15,547 bases of DNA from Hyphomicrobiales bacterium (GTDB taxonomy: Bacteria; Pseudomonadota; Alphaproteobacteria; Rhizobiales; Beijerinckiaceae). Numbering within the stretch: position 1 is the first letter of the stretch; every line of letters begins with the position of its first letter. The position numbers and the translations under genes were made by a program. This document shows positions 1 through 6,556 of the stretch, in pieces. Below the pieces are notes generated by a model. The model was given only the letters and a program-made list of their open reading frames with translations. It did no database searches and had not been told where the DNA came from. The stretch spans positions 1 to 15,547 of the forward strand of contig OMIJ01000140.1 of NCBI GenBank assembly GCA_900299065.1, in the 5' to 3' direction.

Positions 1-896
1 TGACCAACGACAACAGTGCCGTCCTGATTAACCCCATTGCCATAGGAATAAGCCGAGGCTGATGCACTGCCATTGAGCAGGCCCAACAAAGTCAAAGTCG
101 AGTTTTTATAGATATAGGCTTGCAGATTATTCTGATCATTGGTTCTGCTGACAGTGCCAACGATCGCTGTGCCATCTTGCGAAATTGCAGAGGCATCCGA
201 ATAGCCCAAAGTAAATCCGACGGGCATGAATTTCGATATATTGGAATCCCCCTGATTCCAGCGCCAGGCATAAGAATTTGTGCCATCGAAAGCATAGCCA
301 ACCACTTTTGTGCCATCGCCTGATACAGACGTAGGATAAGGCGCCGCACTATCCAGCTTACCCAGACCCAGAGTTTGAATGGCATAAAGCGGGCCTGTCC
401 ACATCACCGCCTTTTCCTGTGAGGCATCGGCCCCATCATTGGCCGTTCCCACAATCACCGAGCCATCACGCGAGGCCGCATAGGCGATCGTATTGCTGCC
501 GCCATTGAGATAGGCAAGCCCAACCATGCCTCCAGCAAGTGTCCAGCGATAGGCCTGCCCGAAATCGGCACTATCCGCCGATTTGCCGACGATGACAGTG
601 CCATCAGCCGAAATGCCTGACGCAAAGGCATAAGAAAAAGGCAGACCCTGACTGGACTGACCACTCAAAACACCCAGATCCTGCACGCCCCCTGATGCAG
701 TATAGCGAAAGGCGCTGCGCGACTGACCTGCTCCAGCTGTGCCAATGGCCACAGACCCGTCAGCAGACAGGCCATAGATAAATGTTGATGTGGCGAGGGA
801 GTCGACATCGGTCAGGCCGATGGATTGAGCAGAGACAGGGCTATTTGCCAAAATCAGTGAGAGGCTGCCAAGAACACGAAAACGATTGATGAACAT
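1..896 (-). CDS. Secreted HAF-repeat (beta-propeller-like) protein, 3' end outside the window
   Basis: The open frame runs from an ATG at 896 off the left edge without a stop, giving 298 codons. Residues 1-24 look like a Sec signal peptide (basic MFINRFR, hydrophobic core, cleavage near SAQS). The rest is built of repeats of 46-52 residues, each ending in a DG-x-x-(V/I)-x-G motif. I see six: LSADGSVAIG (43-52), ISADGTVIVG (95-104), ASRDGSVIVG (141-150), VSGDGTKVVG (191-200), ISQDGTAIVG (238-247) and VNQDGTVVVG (289-298). Each follows an aromatic/Trp and LG-x-L pattern. This is the signature of the 'probable extracellular repeat, HAF' family, thought to form propeller-like folds and often attached to a C-terminal autotransporter barrel. 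That end is not visible here. Function unknown; probably surface-exposed or secreted. The ribosome site before the ATG is weak (GTGGTGA). Confidence 0.82.
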   Translation of the reverse strand, partial: MFINRFRVLGSLSLILANSPVSAQSIGLTDVDSLATSTFIYGLSADGSVAIGTAGAGQSRSAFRYTASGGVQDLGVLSGQSSQGLPFSYAFASGISADGTVIVGKSADSADFGQAYRWTLAGGMVGLAYLNGGSNTIAYAASRDGSVIVGTANDGADASQEKAVMWTGPLYAIQTLGLGKLDSAAPYPTSVSGDGTKVVGYAFDGTNSYAWRWNQGDSNISKFMPVGFTLGYSDASAISQDGTAIVGTVSRTNDQNNLQAYIYKNSTLTLLGLLNGSASASAYSYGNGVNQDGTVVVG

Positions 897-1093
897 ATAA
901 TCACCACTCAACATTACTCTTCAAATCTGCGCCTGCAGCGGAGCCAGAATTGCAAATCTGAAAACATACAGACTAAAAATATAAGAAGACGTGAGCCCTC
1001 AAATCTTCATTAACTATAACAAAGGGGTTTTAAGGAGAGATTGATCGGGCGCTTACGGCCTCGTCTCAAATCAAGGCAGAGCCCTGAACGAAG

Positions 1094-1130
1094 TCTTAAA
1101 AAAGAACGAGCCCGGATAGGATCCGGGCTC
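1094..1130 (-). terminator. Intrinsic terminator of the RTX peroxidase gene
   Basis: A perfect 10-bp inverted repeat, GAGCCCGGAT (1108-1117) and ATCCGGGCTC (1121-1130), has a 3-base loop. On the minus strand it is followed after GTTC by a run of T (plus-strand AAAAAA near 1098-1103). It lies about 30 bases past the peroxidase stop. There is no T run on the other side, so it works for the minus strand only. Confidence 0.9.
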
Positions 1131-1159
1131 AGACTGATCATAGGCTTGAGGGTGAGCAA

Positions 1160-3313
1160 TCAGCCGATGATAAAATCATTCTGCGTGAGCTGCAGCCCCG
1201 GATTGACCAGCGCAAATTGCTGCGCATGCATCGGACCATTACCATCGGGATCATAGAGGAGTGCACCTGACGCCTGATCATAAATGATATGCGCTTGGGA
1301 TGAGCGCGCTTGCGACCCTATCTGGAAGGCACTCGCCTGCAAGGGGCCCTGATGTAGCGCCTGGAAGACGGCATGCGAAAGCTCGATCTTGTCGCGGCCT
1401 GGTTTGAAATCGACAATCGTGTCAATATTATCGCGGCTCAAAGCCGTGCTGAAAACAAAAATGTCGGGACCCGCGCCGCCGGTCAAAACATCCTTGCCCA
1501 AGCCACCATCCAGGCGATCATGTCCCGCGCCTGCCACTAGCGTATCATCTTTATTGCCGCCGATGAGCACATCATCGGCTGTGGTCGAACCAATAACCAG
1601 CATGGGCGCATCAAGCGTTGCTGCGACAATACCATCAACCTGCCCACTGACCCGCTGCGTATAGACAAAGGCATCAGCCTGCATAGTGATTGTGTTGGTG
1701 TCGCGCTCAATCAGATCTGACAGAGTGGTATGGCGGATCTTGTCCAATGTGCCGGGATCAAAACCCTGGATCTCATACCAATAGCGATCCCCATCGCGCA
1801 GAGCTTCAAATTGCTGGGCGATGATAATACCAAAGGTCTCACCGATCATAGCGCCCGCCATGTGATTTTCAGCAAGGCCGCCCGTCCACAGATCAATGGC
1901 ATCCACCGAGCCATAGGCTTGCTGCAAGGCGGCTGCGGTTGTTGCATCGCTGGTGAGCTGGCTGAAGCTGGTATATTTGCTCAAGCCCAGAGCCTCACGC
2001 GTCTGGTTTAATGTGCCAAGCCCCAGATCGCGACCACGCTGAATATTGATGGCAGCAAGATCCTGGCCCTGTCCCGGGCTGAAGAGGAAATTGCGCATGT
2101 CATCGACAATATGCACATCGAGCGCATTGGACACATCGGCACTCAAATGCCGCAATAAGCCATCCGCACCATCACCTGTGGAAACAAACTGGCTGGCTGG
2201 CTCAAAAAAGGCATTTTTGAGCGTTTGCGCCGCAATCACCGAGCCGTTTTCAGAAAAGGAAATCAATTCGGCCGAGACGATCGAATGACCAAAACGAAAA
2301 GCCGCGCCGGCAAATTCCTCAGAAATGGTCGGATTCACATTGGGATTATAGCCCTTATATTTGGTCAGCATATCGGCGCCGAGCAAATGCGGCAGGAATT
2401 CGGAATAAGTGATATGCGCGATCTCCGCAGTGACAATCGCTTTGGCCTGTTGATAGAGCTGATCACCGGACCATTCGGGATGTTGCTGCTTCAAACGATC
2501 AACCTGAAAATTATGCTCGCGCACAAACAAAGTTTGCAGCGCTGTCAGATCAGGATTTTCAGCAACGCGCACATCGCCTGCCAAGAAAGCATCATTTGCT
2601 ATGGGCAGATTATTGCCTGCTGATGTCGCCATATGGCCATCGGCAAGACGCAGGCTCGCGGCTGTGGTGGCATCAGAGCCATAGACCATCGAACCATCGA
2701 GCCAGCCCGTGATTGTATTAATCGCCGCCGCTGGCTTTGATGTGCCAGCCCCCGTTGTCGGATCATTGGCGGCTCGCGTCAGCCTGATCGAGGCTCCGCC
2801 AAAAATATCATTCGCTGATGTGGAAATGCTGATATCGGCTGTGCCGCTTTGCATTTTGTCCAGATCATGATCGATGAACTGGCCCCAGGCATACATCATG
2901 CCCGACAAACCTTCCTGATTGGGGACAGCGCCCTGACCTGCGACAACGATATTGCTGATGTCGCGTGCATTGGCTCCCATAATGGGCGTACTCACACCAT
3001 CGGCATAATGAGCGGGCGTGGTGCGGATAAAATCTGTGTTGACCGCATTATAGCTCGTATGTTGCAGATTATTGCCCGAGCCATCAATCGAGCGGTAGAT
3101 CATGGGGGCTGGATGTGGCGCGCCTTGCGCAAGCAACGGCCCCAAGGGCGGAGGTGGCGGCGGAGCGGCCAATGGGCCCGTCAAATTATTGGCATTGGGC
3201 TGATTGGGATTGGTGATCAGCAATGCAGGATTGAACGCTATATCAGGCAGGGTATTGAACGAGTACATTACGTCTGAATTCAATTTTATTGGGCGCGGAA
3301 TAGGGTTGGCCAT
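1160..3313 (-). CDS. Animal-type haem peroxidase with C-terminal RTX calcium-binding repeats (peroxicin)
   Basis: A 717-residue haem peroxidase of the peroxidase-cyclooxygenase superfamily, expected to oxidise halides or phenols with H2O2. Visible landmarks are the distal-histidine/calcium motif WGQFIDHD (143-150, distal His149), REHN (265-268, catalytic Arg265), the proximal-histidine motif FRFGHS (His343 within 339-344), NIQRGRD (423-429) and the IGETFG segment near 490-495. The tail has hemolysin-type GGxGxD nonapeptides (about 584-617) and a serralysin-like C-terminal domain with YDPDGNG (687-693), ending in DFIIG. There is no N-terminal signal peptide, which fits type I secretion; the calcium repeats would fold outside the cell. 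A six-proline run (51-56) lies before the catalytic domain. The ATG at 3313 has an upstream AGGA at good spacing. No HlyB/HlyD/TolC-type genes are present nearby. Family assignment is firm; the substrate is not known. Confidence 0.93.
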   Translation of the reverse strand: MANPIPRPIKLNSDVMYSFNTLPDIAFNPALLITNPNQPNANNLTGPLAAPPPPPPLGPLLAQGAPHPAPMIYRSIDGSGNNLQHTSYNAVNTDFIRTTPAHYADGVSTPIMGANARDISNIVVAGQGAVPNQEGLSGMMYAWGQFIDHDLDKMQSGTADISISTSANDIFGGASIRLTRAANDPTTGAGTSKPAAAINTITGWLDGSMVYGSDATTAASLRLADGHMATSAGNNLPIANDAFLAGDVRVAENPDLTALQTLFVREHNFQVDRLKQQHPEWSGDQLYQQAKAIVTAEIAHITYSEFLPHLLGADMLTKYKGYNPNVNPTISEEFAGAAFRFGHSIVSAELISFSENGSVIAAQTLKNAFFEPASQFVSTGDGADGLLRHLSADVSNALDVHIVDDMRNFLFSPGQGQDLAAINIQRGRDLGLGTLNQTREALGLSKYTSFSQLTSDATTAAALQQAYGSVDAIDLWTGGLAENHMAGAMIGETFGIIIAQQFEALRDGDRYWYEIQGFDPGTLDKIRHTTLSDLIERDTNTITMQADAFVYTQRVSGQVDGIVAATLDAPMLVIGSTTADDVLIGGNKDDTLVAGAGHDRLDGGLGKDVLTGGAGPDIFVFSTALSRDNIDTIVDFKPGRDKIELSHAVFQALHQGPLQASAFQIGSQARSSQAHIIYDQASGALLYDPDGNGPMHAQQFALVNPGLQLTQNDFIIG

Positions 3314-3360
3314 CTGGGTTTCCTGTCAATTCATGTGTGTTTGGTTGAAGCCAAACTCAA

Positions 3361-3378
3361 CATGTCAAAGTTGACATG
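3361..3378. promoter_or_regulatory. Dyad CATGTCAA-AG-TTGACATG upstream of the peroxidase gene
   Basis: Perfect 8-bp arms with a 2-base spacer, 48-65 bases upstream of the peroxidase start. Each arm contains TTGACA on one strand, so the dyad may overlap a -35 element (on the minus strand TTGACA is followed by TGTTGAG). No convincing -10 was found at 17 bases. It looks like an operator for a dimeric regulator; its identity is unknown. Confidence 0.45.
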
Positions 3379-3395
3379 CTTGAAGTGATTTGCAA

Positions 3396-3410
3396 ACGCT
3401 GTGCCAGCGT
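3396..3410. promoter_or_regulatory. Short hairpin ACGCTG-TGC-CAGCGT
   Basis: Six-bp arms with a 3-base loop between the transpeptidase stop and the peroxidase promoter region. There is no T run on either side, so it is not a classical terminator. It may be a weak hairpin or a protein site, and is the middle one of three dyads in this 131-base gap. Confidence 0.3.
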
Positions 3411-3415
3411 GAAAC

Positions 3416-3435
3416 AGATTAAATATATTTAATCT
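3416..3435. promoter_or_regulatory. Perfect 20-bp AT-rich palindrome downstream of the L,D-transpeptidase
   Basis: AGATTAAATATATTTAATCT is self-complementary over all 20 bases and starts 9 bases past the transpeptidase stop (minus strand). It has no spacer and no GC, so it would be a poor terminator stem. An operator or a processing/end-protection element is possible. Function is not established. Confidence 0.35.
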
Positions 3436-3444
3436 TCGTCAAAT

Positions 3445-4962
3445 TCATTTTGCGTGGATGATGAAATCTGTGCCGCGTCCCGTTTCATAACTTTGCGCCA
3501 AATCGCTGATAATCAGCGAAGAGCCGGGAGATAAGGCACCTGCAATGAGATTGGCGGCTTCATCGGGAATGCGCACATGCGCGAGTGCCTGCTCGGCAGA
3601 CAAAAAGAGTTCTGGAAGTTCAACATCCCCGCGTGACGCAATCTGCACGCCCTTGGGATTTTTACGCGCCGCCGGGCGAGCCAGACGCTCGCGCTCTGCT
3701 TGAATGGCCTGAGCAGAAGGAAGGGTAACGGAAGACCAGCTTAATCCCTGCTCACCCGTGCGCAAAGCTGTAAAAAGATGCGTGCCCATTAAACTATCGC
3801 TGGGTTCAAATTGCACAGGCGTCTCATAGACTGGTTTGAAATTCTGCCGAATGAGCAATTTGCCTTCCCGCTTGCTGATCAAAATGGCCAAAGGGCCAGC
3901 TTTGGCATCAAGACTAACAGGCGTGCGGATTTCAACTAGCTTCATTGTATCAGGAAAGGCCAGGTCCTGCGCCGCAATGACATTGGCCATGACCTCAGTA
4001 TAAGGAGGCTCAGTCATCGCCAGATCAGGTTGCGGGAGATCGGCAGCCTCCAATCTCACCTCCGCATCTGGCGGGAGCGGGCCCAGATCCATGATTGCTG
4101 CAGCCTGCTGCAGATTGCCAGTTTCCTCTATCTCGACAAGATCGGTTTTAGCTTGATCGGATGAGGTTTCGGTTTCATCGGCTTTAGCGAGTGTGGGCTC
4201 AGTCAAGCCAACTTCTGCCAAGCGCTGTTCGCTTGCACTCACATCGCCGGATTCACCTGCCTGCGACACCGCAAGAACAACAGGGTCCACGGGAGGCGAA
4301 ACTTGTAACGGTTGCCAATCTGCTGGAAAGAACAGGTCTGGTGCAGGCGCAATGTTCACTTGCAATTGCGGCAAGGGACGCGCAGCCAGAAGATTCGGCG
4401 CAGCGATTTCGGCTAATGTCACATCATCCTGCACAATGATGACGCGCGCGCCCAATTTGGTCATGCCCCATAAACGCTGGGCAAAGGCCTGCGGCAGACG
4501 CACACACCCATGTGAGGCGACGCGGCCCGTCACATGCCCCTCATGCAAAGCAACGCCAGACCAGGTGATGCGCTGCATATAGGGCATGGGCGCATTGCTA
4601 TAGAGATTGGAGCGGTGAAACCGATCTTTCTGAATAATGCTGAAAATACCCTTGGGTGTTTCATGACCGGGCACACCCGTCGAGACCGGCGTTGTCGCAA
4701 TCGGCTCAAGACCATCATAAAGGGTTAGCGATTGTTTCGCGATCGACACGATGATCGTCAATGGCCCTTGCGGTATGAGTTCGACAGGATTAGCAGGATT
4801 GGCGAGGGCCGTTTTATTGACAGGGGCTTTTTTGACATGTTTGCGACTGCGCGCCTGCGCATCGCCCATCATCAAGGCCGTGCCCAACAGCATTAATAGG
4901 AGCAATCGCCCCGAGCTAAAGCCTGGTCGCAGATGGGCAAGATAAAAGGCTCCCAAACGCAC
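3445..4962 (-). CDS. L,D-transpeptidase (YkuD family) with a second degenerate YkuD-like half
   Basis: A 505-residue periplasmic enzyme expected to make 3-3 peptidoglycan cross-links or attach proteins to the wall. Residues 1-38 are an N-terminal signal or anchor (basic start, hydrophobic core 19-32, AQA). The catalytic YkuD domain covers about 67-178, with His140 (ALHEG) and the active-site motif SHGCVRLP (150-157, catalytic Cys153). A Pro/Glu/Asp-rich linker of some 170 residues follows. A second region (about 355-416: GPLAILISKREGKL, MGTHLFTA) resembles the first strands of another YkuD domain but lacks the HGCxR motif. The end has a conserved-looking SSLIISD...ETGRGTDFI segment. This layout is familiar in Hyphomicrobiales L,D-transpeptidases. 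The start is a GTG at 4962 with GAGGA seven bases upstream. It is transcribed away from the Sel1 gene. Confidence 0.9.
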   Translation of the reverse strand: MRLGAFYLAHLRPGFSSGRLLLLMLLGTALMMGDAQARSRKHVKKAPVNKTALANPANPVELIPQGPLTIIVSIAKQSLTLYDGLEPIATTPVSTGVPGHETPKGIFSIIQKDRFHRSNLYSNAPMPYMQRITWSGVALHEGHVTGRVASHGCVRLPQAFAQRLWGMTKLGARVIIVQDDVTLAEIAAPNLLAARPLPQLQVNIAPAPDLFFPADWQPLQVSPPVDPVVLAVSQAGESGDVSASEQRLAEVGLTEPTLAKADETETSSDQAKTDLVEIEETGNLQQAAAIMDLGPLPPDAEVRLEAADLPQPDLAMTEPPYTEVMANVIAAQDLAFPDTMKLVEIRTPVSLDAKAGPLAILISKREGKLLIRQNFKPVYETPVQFEPSDSLMGTHLFTALRTGEQGLSWSSVTLPSAQAIQAERERLARPAARKNPKGVQIASRGDVELPELFLSAEQALAHVRIPDEAANLIAGALSPGSSLIISDLAQSYETGRGTDFIIHAK

Positions 4963-4990
4963 GAATCGTCCTCTGCTCTTTCAGCAATTG

Positions 4991-5007
4991 TTCTGTAAAA
5001 TACAGAA
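4991..5007. promoter_or_regulatory. Dyad TTCTGTA-AAA-TACAGAA in the divergent promoter region
   Basis: Perfect 7-bp arms with a 3-base spacer, 29 bases upstream of the transpeptidase GTG and about 130 bases before the Sel1 ATG. This position suits an operator acting on the transpeptidase and possibly on both divergent genes. The regulator is not identifiable. Promoter elements are not clear, although TATATT lies nearby on the plus strand at 5035-5040. Confidence 0.4.
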
Positions 5008-5135
5008 ATCCCGGGTCAGCGCCAGTGATAGCCCTATATTAGAGCGCAAGTCTTGAGAGTTCGTTCATCCTGTCATGCCTCCAGCCAGCCGAACAGCCTC
5101 TTTACATCAACATTGAGATCGATCACCTTCCTCTC

Positions 5136-5672
5136 ATGCGCATTGATCTGCACCAGACCCTCCAGCGTCATGTGACTTATGGGGCATTGTTCTGCCTTTC
5201 GGTCTGGCTGACTTTGCTCCTCAGTCCTGTTCCAGCCCGGGCACAAAATTTTGAACTTGGCCTCGAGGCCTTTAACGCAGGCGATTATGACGAGGCCCTG
5301 AGTCATTGGCGGCCTTTATCCAATCAAGGTGATGCCAAGGCGCAAGCCGCACTTGGCTATCTTTATTTCAAAGGATTGGGCGTGGCGCGCGATGGTGCGG
5401 TGGCGGCGCGTTGGCTTCTGCCGGCCGCCGAGCGCGGCCAGCCTACTGCGCAAGCCCTGCTGGGCGTGCTCTATCTGGAGGGGCGCGGGGTCGAGCGTGA
5501 CCCTGCCCTCGCCTTTATGTGGTGTGATCTGGCAATGACTTATGGCTTTACCGATGCCCTCGATTGCCGCGATGAAGCTGGCGGCATGCTCTCTTTGAGC
5601 GAAGCGGAACGGGCCCATCACCTGATTGCCCAATGGCTGGGCGCCCATCCCGGGCCGGGGCATTTTAAATAG
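5136..5672 (+). CDS. Secreted Sel1-repeat (TPR-like) protein
   Basis: A 178-residue protein with a Sec signal peptide (hydrophobic core about 16-31, cleavage after PARAQ at 36-37). It then has about two and a half Sel1-type repeats: a first half-repeat (FNAGDYDEALSHW, 46-58), then units near 66-101 (AQAALGYLYFKGLGV) and 102-137 (AQALLGVLYLEGRGV). Sel1 repeats are alpha-helical solenoids used for protein-protein contacts, often in envelope or signalling complexes. No catalytic residues are evident. The chosen ATG has a poor ribosome site, but the signal peptide begins directly behind it and the upstream ATG (5075) is out of frame. The gene stands alone between a divergent transpeptidase and a 206-base gap before the Mo-enzyme operon. 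Its role is unknown; a cell-envelope scaffold is a guess. Confidence 0.8.
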   Translation: MRIDLHQTLQRHVTYGALFCLSVWLTLLLSPVPARAQNFELGLEAFNAGDYDEALSHWRPLSNQGDAKAQAALGYLYFKGLGVARDGAVAARWLLPAAERGQPTAQALLGVLYLEGRGVERDPALAFMWCDLAMTYGFTDALDCRDEAGGMLSLSEAERAHHLIAQWLGAHPGPGHFK

Positions 5673-5878
5673 TTGAATCACATCGGCTTTGGTTGCGAGC
5701 TGCCCATCTGAATCTGCTTTCACGGGGATTGTGAAGAGTCTTCAGCGAGCTTGACTTGTCTAATGCTCAGCTTTGGGGCAAACTTAGACTCAGGTGTACC
5801 AGTAAAACGAAGATGAAATGGGACCCTGACCTTTTCCCGTGAGCGGGACAGGGGAGGAATTTTAAAACGGAGACTGCA
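5673..5878 (+). promoter_or_regulatory. Leader region of the molybdenum hydroxylase operon
   Basis: The 206 bases hold no gene. They contain the dyad TGAAGA-G-TCTTCA (5732-5744), a TTGACT (5751-5756) that could be a -35 box but has no good -10 at 16-18 bases, a small TCCCG-TGAG-CGGGA hairpin (around 5835-5850), and the ribosome site CGGAG just before the ATG at 5879. A promoter must lie here, but I cannot place it exactly. Confidence 0.4.
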
Positions 5879-6556
5879 ATGTCAGATATTGATGCGACAT
5901 CGCATGATTGTGCATGTGATGATGTCAGCAAGACAGGCGCTTGCGGCGGGCCAATTGGTGAGCTCATGGAGAGCAAAGCCAGCCGTCGCAGCTTTTTGAA
6001 AGGTGTTGTCGCCTCGGGCGCAACGGTCAGCGGTAGCGGATATATGTTCCGTCATGCTGTGGGAGAGGCCGAGGCTGCCACAGGCAATGTTGATCGTCTT
6101 GTCACTCTCAAAGTAAATGGTCAGGCCCGCAAGATTGATGTCGCCCCGCATGAAACGCTGGCAAACACTTTGCGCAATAAGCTTGGTCTGACTGGCACGA
6201 AACTGGGCTGTGATCGCGGCGAATGCGGCGCTTGCACTGTCATCGTCGGCAAGACGACTTATTATTCCTGCACCACACTCACCCATACAGTGCGCGATCA
6301 AGAGATCACCACGATTGAAGGGCTCGCCAAAGCTGATGGCACATTGCATCCCGTGCAGGCTGCTTTCATCGAAGAGCTGGGCCCACAATGCGGATTCTGC
6401 ACACCCGGCCAGATCATGTCAGCTGTGGCTTTATTGCAGAGCAATCCCAAGCCAAGCGTTGATCAGGTTCGCCGCGCCATGTCCGGCAATCTTTGCCGCT
6501 GCGGCTCTTATGATCATTATCTGAAATCCGTGATGCGCGCCGTGGGGAGAGCATAA
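5879..6556 (+). CDS. Tat-exported [2Fe-2S] subunit of a periplasmic molybdenum hydroxylase
   Basis: The small iron-sulfur subunit (225 residues) of an xanthine dehydrogenase-family enzyme; it passes electrons from the Mo centre to the flavin subunit. A twin-arginine signal, SRRSFLKG (35-42), is followed by a hydrophobic stretch and a likely cut near AEAA (64-67), so the mature enzyme should be periplasmic, as in E. coli PaoABC. A ferredoxin-like domain carries Cys111, Cys116, Cys119 and Cys131 (CDRGECGAC...SC). A helical domain carries Cys171, Cys174, Cys206 and Cys208 (CGFC...CRC). All eight cluster ligands are present. Unusually, the 34 residues before the twin arginines contain three more cysteines (11, 13, 22). 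It is the first gene of the operon, and its stop overlaps the next start by one base (TAATG). CGGAG precedes the ATG. Confidence 0.95.
   Translation: MSDIDATSHDCACDDVSKTGACGGPIGELMESKASRRSFLKGVVASGATVSGSGYMFRHAVGEAEAATGNVDRLVTLKVNGQARKIDVAPHETLANTLRNKLGLTGTKLGCDRGECGACTVIVGKTTYYSCTTLTHTVRDQEITTIEGLAKADGTLHPVQAAFIEELGPQCGFCTPGQIMSAVALLQSNPKPSVDQVRRAMSGNLCRCGSYDHYLKSVMRAVGRA

Noticed and set aside
2225..3277. Plus-strand open frames of 132 and 142 codons within the peroxidase gene
   Set aside because: They overlap essential peroxidase motifs on the other strand and have atypical composition with no recognisable domain.
3416..3435. The AT palindrome as a rho-independent terminator of the transpeptidase gene
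   Set aside because: It has no loop, no GC pairs and no following T run on the minus strand.
5316..5723. 135-codon antisense frame over the Sel1 gene
   Set aside because: The sense strand has a signal peptide and Sel1 repeats; the antisense frame has neither a motif nor a ribosome site.
5882..6388. 168-codon antisense frame across the [2Fe-2S] gene, and similar ones at 6718-7224 and 8110-8607
   Set aside because: All are opposite strongly supported coding sequence and show no family motif or conserved start context.
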